Positions 24,316 to 33,254 of a stretch of 64,000 nt of DNA are shown one piece after another. Source of the DNA: Peredibacter starrii. GTDB lineage: Bacteria; Bdellovibrionota; Bacteriovoracia; Bacteriovoracales; Bacteriovoracaceae. The notes below the pieces were generated by a model, which saw nothing but the letters and a program-made list of their open reading frames with translations, was not told where the DNA came from and ran no database searches. A program made the position numbers and the translations under genes. Each line of letters begins with the position of its first letter. Within the stretch, counting starts at the first letter, position 1. Location of the stretch: the NCBI RefSeq assembly GCF_034259205.1, contig NZ_CP139487.1:3224001-3288000 (forward strand). Reading direction: 5' to 3'.

Positions 24316-25911
24316 TTATAGTTTGCCACTTGCCTTCACGAATGAAGCAAACAGCGGATGTGGGTTAAATGGTCTTGATTTGAACTCTGGGTGATACTGA
24401 CACGCAATGAAGTGTGGGTGATCTTTGAGTTCAATGACTTCAACTAGGTTAAGGGCCGGGTTTCTACCAGAAACAACCAGTCCTTTATCTGTAAGTTTAT
24501 TGATGTATTCGTTATTCACTTCTAAGCGGTGACGGTGTCTTTCAGAAATCTTAGTTGAGCCGTAAATCTTCTCACCCAAGCTTCCCTTAGTGAATTCACA
24601 ATCGTAAGCACCAAGGCGCATGCTTCCGCCCTTCGCTCCGTCTTTGGTCTGACCGGCCATATAGTGAACCACGAAGTCACCTTTATCAGTGAACTCCATT
24701 GAAGTCGCGTCTTTGATTCCAACTACGTTACGAGCGAACTCGATAACTGAAAGTTGAAGACCCAGGCAGATTCCGAAGAAAGGTTTCTTCTTTTCACGAG
24801 CGTATTGAATGGCCTTAATTTTTCCTTCCGTTCCACGTGAACCGAATCCACCCGGAACAAGAATGCCATCTACCGTTTCAAGTAGATCGGTCTTAATGCC
24901 CTTTTCTAAATCTTCAGCATCAATATAGATGCGGTTTAGTTTTACCTGATTTGTGATCGCTGCGTGTCTTAGGGCCTCATCAAGAGACTTATAAGACTCA
25001 ATCAGCTCAGTGTATTTCCCAACAATCCCGATGTTCACTTCTTTCAGTGGGTTTTCAGAGTTGTAGATTACCTTGTTGATCTCATCCATCTTCGGCTCTG
25101 TTGTCCACATGCCAAGAAGTTCAGTGATTCGTTTATCGAGTCCCTGCTCCTGGAATGACTTCGGAGCTTTATAGATCAGATCCATATCAATTGATTTGAA
25201 TACGTTCTGCTTAGGTACGTTACAGAAAAGAGAAATTTTATCGATGATTGAGTTATCGATCTCACGGTCCGCGCGACACATAATGATTTGCGGGAATAGA
25301 CCAATTGATCTCATTTCTTTCACTGAGTGCTGAGCTGGTTTTGATTTAAGCTCGCCGGCAGCGGCCACATAAGGGATAAGTACTAAGTGAACAAAAAGTA
25401 CGTTCTCAGTTCCTACATCCAAAGCGAACTGACGAATCGACTCCATAAACGGAAGAGACTCAATGTCACCCACTGTTCCACCGATCTCACCGATCAATAG
25501 ATCACAGTTTTCAGCGGCCATATGAATACGACGCTTAATCTCGTCAGTAATATGCGGAACAACCTGAACGGTTTTTCCAAGGTACTTACCTTCACGCTCG
25601 TTTTCGATCACTTGAAGATAGACCTTACCAGTTGTGAAGTTATTGTTCTTAGTCAAAGTCAGGCTGGTGAAACGCTCATAGTGACCTAAATCCAGATCGG
25701 TCTCTGCTCCGTCATCAGTCACGAACACTTCTCCGTGCTGAGTTGGGCTCATGGTTCCCGGATCAACGTTAATATAAGGGTCCATCTTAAGCATGTTGAT
25801 TTTGATTCCACGACGCTCAAGAAGACAGCCGATACTTGCGGCGGCCAGACCTTTTCCTAGAGAACTCGTTACACCACCGGTAATGAAAATATATTTTTTA
25901 GAATGCTTCAC
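24316..25911 (-). CDS. pyrG: CTP synthase
   Basis: The 531-aa enzyme makes CTP from UTP, ATP and glutamine. The N-terminal synthase domain has ITGGVTSSLGKG and the Walker-like region through about residue 270. The C-terminal glutaminase domain has PGGFGSRG and the nucleophile Cys in GICLGLQLSV, with QYHPEF as the His-Glu pair. It starts inside the kdsB stop (4-nt overlap) and is 10 nt before kdsA. Its CTP supplies CMP-KDO formation by KdsB, which makes this order sensible. Confidence 0.97.
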   Translation of the reverse strand: MKHSKKYIFITGGVTSSLGKGLAAASIGCLLERRGIKINMLKMDPYINVDPGTMSPTQHGEVFVTDDGAETDLDLGHYERFTSLTLTKNNNFTTGKVYLQVIENEREGKYLGKTVQVVPHITDEIKRRIHMAAENCDLLIGEIGGTVGDIESLPFMESIRQFALDVGTENVLFVHLVLIPYVAAAGELKSKPAQHSVKEMRSIGLFPQIIMCRADREIDNSIIDKISLFCNVPKQNVFKSIDMDLIYKAPKSFQEQGLDKRITELLGMWTTEPKMDEINKVIYNSENPLKEVNIGIVGKYTELIESYKSLDEALRHAAITNQVKLNRIYIDAEDLEKGIKTDLLETVDGILVPGGFGSRGTEGKIKAIQYAREKKKPFFGICLGLQLSVIEFARNVVGIKDATSMEFTDKGDFVVHYMAGQTKDGAKGGSMRLGAYDCEFTKGSLGEKIYGSTKISERHRHRLEVNNEYINKLTDKGLVVSGRNPALNLVEVIELKDHPHFIACQYHPEFKSRPFNPHPLFASFVKASGKL

Positions 25912-26642
25912 GACAGAGCTCCTTCTACTTTTTTGACATCTTCAGGGACATCCACTCCGATTAATTTCTGAGTGGTCAATACCGCTCCAATACGCATGCC
26001 ATTTTCAAGACCACGAAGTTGTTCCAACTTCTCAAGGTCTTCAAGTCGTGACATTGGCAATTTCACAAAACTCGTGAGCGCTTTTGGACGGTAACTATAA
26101 ACACCAATATGCTGGTACCAAGGATATTCTCTTCCGCCATCACGATCATAAGGAAGTGACTGACGTGAGAAATAAAAACATTGATTTGAAATTGAACTCC
26201 AGACCGCTTTCACGACATTTGGATTTTTAAAGTCCTCATCCTTCACACTTCTCTCTCTAATAAGAGTGGTGATTTCATAATCAGACTTCATATGGAACTC
26301 GGCGAGTTCTTTTAGAACATCACCTTTAAGAAGAGGTTCATCACCCTGAACATTGATCACAAGATCAGGATTTTTTTCTTTCAAAAATCTCTCGTAAGCA
26401 AGAGCGATACGCTCTGACCCAGATGGAACATCATCATCAATTCGCAGAACTTTTCCACCAAACTCTTTCACATGTTTTTCAATGCCATCGTGATCAGTCA
26501 CGACCGCAGTTTCAAAACCTGAAGCGTGACAGTTTTCATAAACTCTTTGGATCATGGACTTACCAGCGATGAGCGCCAGTGGCTTTCCCGGAAATCGTGA
26601 AGATGCAAAACGTGCTGGAATTAGGATCACAACGGATGCCAT
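25908..26642 (-). CDS. kdsB: 3-deoxy-manno-octulosonate cytidylyltransferase
   Basis: The 244-aa enzyme activates KDO as CMP-KDO using CTP. Visible features are IPARFASSRFPGKPL (nucleotide-binding loop), AVVTDHD, NVQGDEPLL and QHIGVYSYRP, all hallmarks of KdsB. It is first in an operon that also supplies CTP (pyrG) and KDO (kdsA, kdsC). A minus-strand TTGTCT-N17-TAAGAT lies upstream as a possible promoter. Full length. Confidence 0.95.
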   Translation of the reverse strand: MASVVILIPARFASSRFPGKPLALIAGKSMIQRVYENCHASGFETAVVTDHDGIEKHVKEFGGKVLRIDDDVPSGSERIALAYERFLKEKNPDLVINVQGDEPLLKGDVLKELAEFHMKSDYEITTLIRERSVKDEDFKNPNVVKAVWSSISNQCFYFSRQSLPYDRDGGREYPWYQHIGVYSYRPKALTSFVKLPMSRLEDLEKLEQLRGLENGMRIGAVLTTQKLIGVDVPEDVKKVEGALS

Positions 26643-26728
26643 AGAGACTTACCTGCCTAAAAAAATATGACCCCTCATCTTACTCAATGCTCTACACATA
26701 GACAACAAGATGAGAGTGAAATTCGTCT

Positions 26729-26756
26729 TTGCCAGAATTCTGTCGCATGTTATTCT
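26729..26756 (+). promoter_or_regulatory. Candidate promoter of the 26764 gene
   Basis: TTGCCA and TATTCT are spaced 16 nt apart. The -10 ends 7 nt before the start at 26764 and there is no ribosome site, again a leaderless-type layout. Confidence 0.4.
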
Positions 26757-26763
26757 TATTACT

Positions 26764-27108
26764 ATGAAACCGATTTTAACCGTCATTGTTTTGGCACTTT
26801 CAATGCCCCTCTTTGCTCAAGAAGAGGCCCTGCTGCAAGATGCCATCACTAAGCCCGTGTTAAGTCTAAGATGCAAAGAACTTTTCAAAGAACGTGCTCA
26901 CAAGATTAAGATGCAACAGCGGCTGAACGCCCTTCTTCAGAGGAACCAAGACTTGATCAAAAAGAGTCCTAAGGCCAAGGAAACTTTGCACGCTCGTCTG
27001 AAATCCTCAGAAGTAAAAGTTAAAAACGAGCTTTATCTCACGAATCTTCAAATTGAGACCATGGAAGAGAACATTGTTCGCTCTGGTTGCCCTGGCCTCT
27101 CCTTATAA
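26764..27108 (+). CDS. Small exported helical protein
   Basis: The 114-aa protein has a signal peptide (MKPILTVIVLALSMPLFAQ, residues 1-19); this decides the start at 26764 over an upstream Met at 26710. The mature part is mainly charged alpha helix (about 30-100) with two Cys (LRCKELF and SGCPGL). No family is recognised. A periplasmic coiled-coil adaptor is possible but not shown. The tolC-like gene follows 77 nt later. Confidence 0.65.
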   Translation: MKPILTVIVLALSMPLFAQEEALLQDAITKPVLSLRCKELFKERAHKIKMQQRLNALLQRNQDLIKKSPKAKETLHARLKSSEVKVKNELYLTNLQIETMEENIVRSGCPGLSL

Positions 27109-27185
27109 TATCTGATTTTACTTCTCAGTTTTCTTGATGTTACACTCTTTAGCGCACACACACATTATTCGCGGGAGAATGAGCT

Positions 27186-28688
27186 TTGAAAAAAGCCCTT
27201 TTCATCTTCCTTTTATTGGGAAGCTTGAATCTTCTGGCGCAGGACGAGGACCTGAATGCGCTGGAAACTTCGATTCAAGAAGACGTAACGACATCCACTA
27301 CTGTTGACGAAGGTTCCACTGGTTCAAGAAACCGCTGGGCCAGCAAACGCTCTAACTACGACGTTAAAGATCGCGAAGGTCGCGTTCTGGATCTTCGTTC
27401 AGTTTTAGAAGAAGGCTTTCGTCGAAACCCTTTCCAACAAATTCGTAACCAACAAAAAGAACAGATCGAATTACTAAAGACCGATCTTTATCAAAAGTTC
27501 TGGTTACCGACTGTTTCGTTGGAACTTCAATCTTCTAATCACAAGATTGACCGCTTTCGTGAATCTTCACAAAGCACTCCGGGCATGGGCGCTCAACAAG
27601 CTCCTACAGGAAGTCTTGGACTAGTGATTGATGAGTACACCCTCTTTAACTGGGGTCGTGATTACCTTCAATACCAAAACGATAAACAAACTCTTAACCG
27701 TTCTAACCAACAGTTACTAGAAGCTCGTCGTCGTTTAAAGTTCTCTCTTATTTCTCAGTACTTCAACATGATCCGAGTAAAGGCCATTAAAAGCATTTAT
27801 CAGGAACAGCTTCGTCAGACTTCGTTTATTCATCGTTTGGCCCGTGAAAAACTGCAGTTAAGAAAGATTCGCGCTCAAGAGTACTATCAAACTCGTTCGG
27901 AATATCTTCGTGCGCAGACTGAGTATCAACAAGTTCTTTATGATGTGGGTATTCAAGAAGAAGAACTTGCAAATCTTTTAGGTGACGAATACCGTGGTGC
28001 CTATCGATCAGTAGAACAATTGAAATACGTTTCAATTAATACTTCTATGGATGAGGCGATGAAGTTCTCACAAGAACAAAGTGTGGAGTATCGAAACGCA
28101 AAACTTGCTTACGATAATGCCAGCCGAACCTATGAGAAGACACTAAAAGACAACCTTCCTCTTCCAAAGTTCTCATTCAACCTTGGAACATACCGTACTG
28201 GTTTTGACCCGGAAGGCTCTTCTTGGAACTATCAAACTAGTCCAGGCAACCGAAACATTGAACTCGTTGCTGCGATCGATATGAAATGGACCCTTCTTGG
28301 TGAAGGCGGTTTCTTCAACTCCCGTGATAACCAACAATCTTTCTTGAACAAGCGTATTGCGGAAATTAACTTCTTCAACACTCGTCGTGCTTTGGAAGTT
28401 AAGATCAAAACCATCTACAGAACAGTTCGCTACCTCGAGCAAAAAGTTGAGATCGCTCAGGATCAACACAAAAACGCTCAGAAGAACTATGACTCCGTGT
28501 TAGATAACTACATCGGCGGTCGCGCGACTTATTCTGACATCAAACTAGCGATTGATAACCTGGTGAACTCTTTCACGAACTCTGAAAACGTGAAATACAA
28601 TCACCTTCAAAAGAAACTAGAGCTGGCCGATTTCATGGGTCTTGAAGATTTCCCAGGGGAAAACTTCGAGTCACTGGCACAGAGGTAA
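27186..28688 (+). CDS. TolC-family outer membrane protein
   Basis: The 500-aa protein has a signal peptide and two repeated helical halves of the OEP/TolC fold (about 75-280 and 285-480), ending with IKTIYRTVRYLEQKVEIAQDQ-like coiled helices. An unusual acidic, Thr-rich N-terminal extension precedes it. TolC-type proteins form outer-membrane channels for efflux pumps or type I secretion. No inner-membrane pump gene is next to it. The start is TTG at 27186 with GGGAG upstream. A small outer-membrane protein gene follows by 3 nt. Confidence 0.88.
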   Translation: MKKALFIFLLLGSLNLLAQDEDLNALETSIQEDVTTSTTVDEGSTGSRNRWASKRSNYDVKDREGRVLDLRSVLEEGFRRNPFQQIRNQQKEQIELLKTDLYQKFWLPTVSLELQSSNHKIDRFRESSQSTPGMGAQQAPTGSLGLVIDEYTLFNWGRDYLQYQNDKQTLNRSNQQLLEARRRLKFSLISQYFNMIRVKAIKSIYQEQLRQTSFIHRLAREKLQLRKIRAQEYYQTRSEYLRAQTEYQQVLYDVGIQEEELANLLGDEYRGAYRSVEQLKYVSINTSMDEAMKFSQEQSVEYRNAKLAYDNASRTYEKTLKDNLPLPKFSFNLGTYRTGFDPEGSSWNYQTSPGNRNIELVAAIDMKWTLLGEGGFFNSRDNQQSFLNKRIAEINFFNTRRALEVKIKTIYRTVRYLEQKVEIAQDQHKNAQKNYDSVLDNYIGGRATYSDIKLAIDNLVNSFTNSENVKYNHLQKKLELADFMGLEDFPGENFESLAQR

Positions 28689-28691
28689 TTT

Positions 28692-29453
28692 ATGAAATAT
28701 CTACTTTTACTTCTTATTCCGGCCCACGTTTTTGCAGCTAGCTTCTTTGATCTGACTGAAGAAGAGCTTAATCCTAGTTCAGAAGAAGTTCTGATCAAAA
28801 AGCCTGAAAAGTATCAGCGCGATGAATCGATGATCTATAACTTCAATTCAAGTTTAGGAATCAAAGACCAGCGTCGTTATACTGGGGAAGACAGAAACCG
28901 CTTCTCTCTTGCGGGCCACATTTCTGGTGACTACGAGCACTTCAATAACCTTCTTGGTGCGGAGGTCGCTTACATGAGACGAAGCACACGCTATAACCAG
29001 TTCTGGTATGGCGCTCAGTTCTTCGCTCATAATACGTACTTTGATGCTATTACTCAGAACCATAACTTAGGAACAAATCCTAATTCTGAAGCTCAGTTTC
29101 AGCGTCCGGGTGATTCAAAGGCCAAAGTCATGGCCGGTGGTCTTGGGATCGGTTACCGCTTCAAACTTCTTTTGGAATTCCTTCCAACTGAAGACTGGTT
29201 TGAAAACATTGATGTGTTTGTGAACTATGTTCAGATGGATGATTCATTCATTGATCGCAAGTATGCCGGTTATGGTCTTACGACTAACTACGGTTTACAT
29301 AAACGTGCTGGTACCTCTTTCTTTTACGGAGGGAAATTGTCCTACAACATCGCAAGTGTGACCCGCGAAGCAATCGGGGACGAAAGTAAGAGTGATCGTA
29401 CTTTTGCTCTAGGTTGGTTATCACTTGGCGTGGAAATGGGCTTTTTCTATTAA
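28692..29453 (+). CDS. Predicted outer-membrane beta-barrel protein
   Basis: The 253-aa protein has a signal peptide (about residues 1-16) and long stretches of alternating residues with many Tyr/Phe. It ends in a C-terminal aromatic (VEMGFFY), the usual signature for BAM-assembled barrels. No named family is recognised. It sits 3 nt after the tolC-like gene and 3 nt before purB, so it is co-transcribed. It may be a partner of the TolC-like channel (inferred from position). Confidence 0.72.
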   Translation: MKYLLLLLIPAHVFAASFFDLTEEELNPSSEEVLIKKPEKYQRDESMIYNFNSSLGIKDQRRYTGEDRNRFSLAGHISGDYEHFNNLLGAEVAYMRRSTRYNQFWYGAQFFAHNTYFDAITQNHNLGTNPNSEAQFQRPGDSKAKVMAGGLGIGYRFKLLLEFLPTEDWFENIDVFVNYVQMDDSFIDRKYAGYGLTTNYGLHKRAGTSFFYGGKLSYNIASVTREAIGDESKSDRTFALGWLSLGVEMGFFY

Positions 29454-29456
29454 ACT

Positions 29457-30740
29457 ATGATTCCTCGTTACGAAGTTTCAGAAATTAGTTCGATTTGGAC
29501 TGAAGACAAAAAGTTCTCTTACTTCATGCAAGTGGAGATGGCCCTTTTAGCTGCGCTGGAAGACTCAAAAGTTATTCCTAAAGTCAGCGATAAGTTTCAG
29601 AAGGCCGGAATTAATCTTCCTCGCATTCATGAAATTGAGGCCACTGTTCATCACGATGTGATTGCTTTTTGTAGCTCTATCACTGAACAAGTCGAAGCTT
29701 CTGCTGGGAAGTTCTTCCACTACGGATGTACCTCATCTGATGTGATCGATACTGCTCTTTCACTTCAAATTCGTGACTCCCTTGAAATTGAAATCAAGGC
29801 CCTGCGTGAATTACAAGATGCGCTTTGGAGCAAAGCAGAGAGTGCAAAACACCTTTATACATTAGGCCGCTCACACGGCATGTTCGCCGAGCCCATGAGT
29901 TTCGGTTTCAAGTTCCTCTCTTATGTGAGTGAGTTTTCTCGCCGCTTAGAAGACCTTGAGAATTTCAAAAACAACTTAACCGGACAAATGTCGGGTGCAG
30001 TTGGTAACTACACGATCCTCACTCCAGAAGTTGAGGCGAAAGTTCTTAAAGCACTTAATCTTAAAGTAGAACCTCTTTCAACTCAGGTCATTCCTCGTGA
30101 TCGACATGCCACTCTCGCTGCACTTCAAGCAGGTGTCGCTGATGCGCTTGAGCGTCTCGCGATCGAGATTCGTCACCTCCACCGCTCAGATGTAAATGAA
30201 GTGATTGAAGGCTTTAAGCCTGGCCAGAAAGGCTCTTCAACGATGCCTCATAAGAAGAATCCAATTGCCTCTGAAAATATCTCAGGTCTGGCCCGTGTGA
30301 TTCGTTCTCATGAAGTTATTGCCCGCGAAAATACTCTCCTTTGGCACGAACGTGATATTTCGCACTCATCTGCTGAAAGAATGTGGCTACCAGATAGTTT
30401 TGGACTGACAGTGTATGCACTTAGACGTGCGGCCAAAATGATTCGTGATCTTCATTTAAATGAAGAGAAGATCAGTCTCAAAGTTCAAAATGAATTCGCC
30501 ACTGCTTCAAGCTACATCCTTCATAAACTTCTTCCGACTTACAACGGAACACGCGAAGAGCTTTACGCTCATATTCAAGCAGCATCCTTTGAGGCGAAGT
30601 CTCGTGATGAATTTATTAAGGGCCTTGAGTCTCGCGGACTTGCGATTAAATCTCTGCCACTACATTCTGTGAAAGACATGTATGAGGCACAGACCGAAGC
30701 GGTCTTTAAACGCGTGAAAGAGACGTATAAACTTACTTAA
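29457..30740 (+). CDS. purB: Adenylosuccinate lyase
   Basis: The 427-aa enzyme cleaves SAICAR and adenylosuccinate in purine synthesis. The signature SSTMPHKKNPIASEN (about residues 260-274) carries the catalytic Ser loop. TSSDVIDTALS and GRSHGMFAEPMSF supply the other substrate contacts. It is of the shorter, Bacillus/Thermotoga-like PurB type. It overlaps the convergent SPOR-domain gene by 8 nt. It is last in the run starting with the tolC-like gene. Confidence 0.95.
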   Translation: MIPRYEVSEISSIWTEDKKFSYFMQVEMALLAALEDSKVIPKVSDKFQKAGINLPRIHEIEATVHHDVIAFCSSITEQVEASAGKFFHYGCTSSDVIDTALSLQIRDSLEIEIKALRELQDALWSKAESAKHLYTLGRSHGMFAEPMSFGFKFLSYVSEFSRRLEDLENFKNNLTGQMSGAVGNYTILTPEVEAKVLKALNLKVEPLSTQVIPRDRHATLAALQAGVADALERLAIEIRHLHRSDVNEVIEGFKPGQKGSSTMPHKKNPIASENISGLARVIRSHEVIARENTLLWHERDISHSSAERMWLPDSFGLTVYALRRAAKMIRDLHLNEEKISLKVQNEFATASSYILHKLLPTYNGTREELYAHIQAASFEAKSRDEFIKGLESRGLAIKSLPLHSVKDMYEAQTEAVFKRVKETYKLT

Positions 30741-31323
30741 TCTCAGTAATGATGTGATCCTGGCCAGCAAAGAGGCTCTGCTCAGACTTGATGTAAGTCT
30801 TGGCCTCTTCTACTGAATCGAATAGACCAAGGCTTACTCTATACCAGTTGCCTTTCCCTTCGATTTTCACTTCATTGATGATCGGGCTGTAACCACGAAC
30901 AGTGAAGCCTTCAGCAAATTGCTTGGCTTCTTCCATCGTGTTGTATGAACCCAATTGAATGGTGAATTTGCCGGCCATCGTAGATTGAGGCGCAGCAGTT
31001 GTAGTCGGTGGATTTTGTGGAGTAGAGAATTTTTCTAACTCATCTGACAGACGGTTCTTAGACTCATCCATTAACTTTTTAAGTTTTTCTTCGTCAGTAA
31101 GTTTTGCATCTTCAGAAACAACAGCTTCAGCATCTTCTTCAACAGTTGATTTTAACTCAACTGCTTTCACATCTTCTGATTTAACACCTGAAGCATCCAA
31201 AGCAAGTTTTTTACCCAGACGAATTCCCAGTGTGAAACTAGTAATGATTAAAACCACCACAAACGTTAAAACGATGATGATTTCTTTCTTTTCAAAAATG
31301 ATGACTTTGTTATTTTCTTCCAT
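30733..31323 (-). CDS. SPOR-domain membrane protein
   Basis: The 196-aa protein has a single transmembrane helix (about residues 14-35), an acidic linker (40-110) and a C-terminal SPOR domain (about 115-196) with FTIQLGSYNTMEEA and WYRVSLGLFDSVEEA. SPOR domains bind denuded glycan strands at division septa. It would be anchored in the inner membrane and act in cell division or envelope remodelling. TAAAAT lies 6 nt before ATG with no ribosome site. It overlaps purB by 8 nt. Confidence 0.88.
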   Translation of the reverse strand: MEENNKVIIFEKKEIIIVLTFVVVLIITSFTLGIRLGKKLALDASGVKSEDVKAVELKSTVEEDAEAVVSEDAKLTDEEKLKKLMDESKNRLSDELEKFSTPQNPPTTTAAPQSTMAGKFTIQLGSYNTMEEAKQFAEGFTVRGYSPIINEVKIEGKGNWYRVSLGLFDSVEEAKTYIKSEQSLFAGQDHIITEIK

Positions 31324-31329
31324 GTCATT

Positions 31330-31335
31330 ATTTTA
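31330..31335 (-). promoter_or_regulatory. -10-like hexamer of the SPOR gene
   Basis: Minus-strand TAAAAT is followed by 6 nt and the ATG, with no ribosome-binding sequence. No convincing -35 is seen. Confidence 0.3.
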
Positions 31336-31456
31336 GGGGCTTACCCTATTTTTCGCTACACATTTTCAAATCCGAACAAATCCATCAACTATGCCGCTCT
31401 TCTATCGCAGGATCTGGCCCTTTGATTTAAAACCTCCAAGCCAATAAGGAGGCATT

Positions 31457-31636
31457 ATGAAAAAGCTCGTTAAGAATGAAAAAGGCCAGGGGATCATGGA
31501 ATACGTCATCATCTCCAGCCTGGTAGGTATTTGTTGTCTGGTCGCCGTTCGACAGTTCGGGGACGTGGTTCAAAAGCGCATTAACAATATGAAAAGCCAG
31601 ATTTCTCAGGAAATCCAACTTAAAGATACCAAGTGA
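31457..31636 (+). CDS. Flp-type (type IVb) pilin
   Basis: This 59-aa protein has a short basic leader ending NEKG, then QGIMEYVIISSLVGICC, the Flp signature (Gly before the cleavage site, Glu-Tyr at +5/+6, then a hydrophobic helix). Total size and the charged C-terminal helix fit Flp pilins. A strong AAGGAGG lies 4 nt before ATG. It would be processed by a prepilin peptidase and polymerised by the Tad machinery encoded just downstream. It overlaps the next gene's GTG start (GTGA). Confidence 0.8.
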   Translation: MKKLVKNEKGQGIMEYVIISSLVGICCLVAVRQFGDVVQKRINNMKSQISQEIQLKDTK

Positions 31637-31911
31637 ACCTCCTCGCTTGGCTCTTAAGTCTTTCTCTTTTGGTTGTCCTTCTGGTCCAGGCAGTGGAGTT
31701 TCAGCGCTCTACTGTCTGCCGGCAGGAGGCCTGGCGAAAAAGCTTCGAGCTCTTAACCAAGGCAACTCTTTCCAATCCCTCTCCTTACCAAAGAGATTGG
31801 CACCTAGGGTGCCGCCTCCATATTTCCCGAAACCAAGACCACATTAAATGGCAAAGACTTCCAAAACTAAAAAGCCACGACTTCTTACTCCCCATCGAGG
31901 GAAACCTATGA
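31633..31911 (+). CDS. Small membrane-anchored protein of the Tad-like locus
   Basis: The 92-aa protein starts with GTG inside the pilin stop codon. It has one N-terminal hydrophobic helix (about residues 4-20) followed by a soluble region with two Cys (STVCRQEAW, HLGCRLH) that could pair. It may be a minor pilin or pseudopilin (TadE-like), but lacks a clear class III leader peptide. It overlaps the next gene by 4 nt (ATGA). Role assigned from context. Confidence 0.6.
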   Translation: MNLLAWLLSLSLLVVLLVQAVEFQRSTVCRQEAWRKSFELLTKATLSNPSPYQRDWHLGCRLHISRNQDHIKWQRLPKLKSHDFLLPIEGNL

Positions 31912-32492
31912 ATCAAAGAGGCGAAATAACTCTCTTCTCTTGCTTCCTCCTCTTAAGCCTCATGGCCCTGGTTTTGGCTTGTGGGCTGGAACTTCGAAAA
32001 TCATTCAAACTTTTGGAGCAAAGGTCTCACTTGTTTCTTTGTGTGAAAGAAACCAAAGGTGAGTTCAATGAGTTCATGATTTTTATGGGGAGAACCAACT
32101 GGGGCATTAAGAACATCAACCGCGCAAGCCTTATCATGATGTTCATACCAGGACTTCAAGGTGCGGCGATGGACGCCCAGAAGCTCAAAAAATATCTCGT
32201 GTATGCCCAAAATGTTCGCCTCATTTCTTATCTGAAAACCTTGAAGGATTTGAAAGGAAAAAATTGTCCCTTGGATCCCAGGATGTTTATAACGCCATTT
32301 AAGACAAAACGAGACTCTGAAGAGGCCCTCGTTTTGAGAGAGGAAAAATGGACCTATTACTTTTTACGAAGGCCCTATGTTTTAAGTCTCACGACTTCAA
32401 GTCAGGGATTCGAGAGCGTGAACCCGAAATTGAAATTTCTCATGGAAGAGAAAGGGGCGATGTTGTCCTCCCACTTACTCTCACGCTTTTAA
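31908..32492 (+). CDS. TadG/TadE-like pseudopilin protein
   Basis: The 194-aa protein has a short leader MNQRG, then EITLFSCFLLLSLMALVLACG, resembling TadE/TadG pseudopilins, and a soluble C-terminal domain of about 160 aa. Start at 31908 is set by GAGG upstream and the ATGA overlap with the previous gene; a longer frame from 31848 is unlikely. Tad pseudopilins prime pilus assembly. Its last 145 nt overlap the next same-strand gene. Confidence 0.65.
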   Translation: MNQRGEITLFSCFLLLSLMALVLACGLELRKSFKLLEQRSHLFLCVKETKGEFNEFMIFMGRTNWGIKNINRASLIMMFIPGLQGAAMDAQKLKKYLVYAQNVRLISYLKTLKDLKGKNCPLDPRMFITPFKTKRDSEEALVLREEKWTYYFLRRPYVLSLTTSSQGFESVNPKLKFLMEEKGAMLSSHLLSRF

Positions 32493-32614
32493 CCGCGAGT
32501 TTTTTATTCGCAAGCTTGTTTTGGCTTAACCGCCATTTTGAAATGAAAACCAAGGAGCATCTAAGTGACTTCCGAAGCCGCTGGAATCAACTGGAAAAAA
32601 AGTACCAAGATTAA
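32348..32614 (+). CDS. Small pseudopilin-like protein, long overlap with upstream gene
   Basis: The 88-aa frame starts at ATG 32348, just after a GAGAGAGG purine stretch, within the preceding gene and in another frame (145-nt overlap). Residues about 38-60 (GDVVLPLTLTLLTASFLFASLFWL) form a single hydrophobic helix after a charged leader ending ERG, as in TadE-like proteins. There is no ATG, GTG or TTG between 32348 and the hydrophobic segment, so if the helix is translated, the overlap is real. No family is recognised. Confidence 0.5.
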   Translation: MDLLLFTKALCFKSHDFKSGIREREPEIEISHGRERGDVVLPLTLTLLTASFLFASLFWLNRHFEMKTKEHLSDFRSRWNQLEKKYQD

Positions 32615-32972
32615 ACTAGGCATCGCCTTGGTTATATCGAACGTCTTTTTCTTTCTCTTGTTTGGAAATAATTCAGAAGTGAAACCGGAGTCATCTGGAG
32701 TTCCCGCAGGTTGGGTAGAAATTCAATTAAGCGCTGAACTTTTCACTCCATTTCATTCGGGAAAAAAAGTGCTTCTCGTGAATCGAATTGGAAGAAAGAA
32801 ACTCGAGGGAGTGTTACAAACACCGGCAACAGAAGGAAGGATGACAGTCCTTGTGAAAGAAACTGAGGCCCATGCCCTTTTTCAACACGAGACCTGGGAA
32901 GTTCTCCCCTTCCTTAAAAACTTAAACTTTGCCTCGGTTAAAAAAGGTGAATCCCATGAAATTCGTTATTAG
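32565..32972 (+). CDS. Membrane-anchored protein of Tad-like locus (possible CpaB-like)
   Basis: The 135-aa protein starts with GTG at 32565, overlapping the previous gene by 50 nt. It has one N-terminal hydrophobic segment (about 17-35), then a beta-rich domain with GWVEIQLSAELFTPFHSGKKVLLVN, which loosely resembles the SAF/RcpC region of CpaB. This is a context-led guess. It overlaps the next gene by 17 nt. Confidence 0.5.
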   Translation: MTSEAAGINWKKSTKIKLGIALVISNVFFFLLFGNNSEVKPESSGVPAGWVEIQLSAELFTPFHSGKKVLLVNRIGRKKLEGVLQTPATEGRMTVLVKETEAHALFQHETWEVLPFLKNLNFASVKKGESHEIRY

Positions 32973-33240
32973 TTTTCTTTTCTGTCTGAGCGCCTATGCC
33001 TCACCAATTCAGCTGTACTTCGAATCAGATTCAATCGAAGCAAAAATGCTTAAGGACATTCTCATAACGGATTATCAAATTCCCGAGGAACTCATTGGTA
33101 TGAAGAAGATCAAAGAATGTGAGGGAATTAAAACAAACGGAAAGTTAGAACTGTGCCTAAAAAACAACGGAGACCTTTTAGTGGTCTCCGTTGATCGTCA
33201 TTTCATTAATGAATCACTGAAAGTATTTCAGGCCCCATAG
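32956..33240 (+). CDS. Small exported protein of Tad-like locus
   Basis: The 94-aa protein has a signal peptide (MKFVISFLFCLSAYAS, residues 1-15), which makes 32956 the likely start, with AAGGTG upstream. The short mature domain has two Cys (KECEGI, LELCLKN). No family is recognised. It overlaps its neighbour by 17 nt and probably works with the pilus secretin in the periplasm (inference). Confidence 0.6.
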   Translation: MKFVISFLFCLSAYASPIQLYFESDSIEAKMLKDILITDYQIPEELIGMKKIKECEGIKTNGKLELCLKNNGDLLVVSVDRHFINESLKVFQAP

Positions 33241-33254
33241 GAGCGATGAATGAA

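Noticed and set aside
24306-24329. Longer kdsA start
   Set aside because: AGAGGAACTT lies directly before ATG 24305, and the extra residues MANYKEEL are not typical of KdsA.
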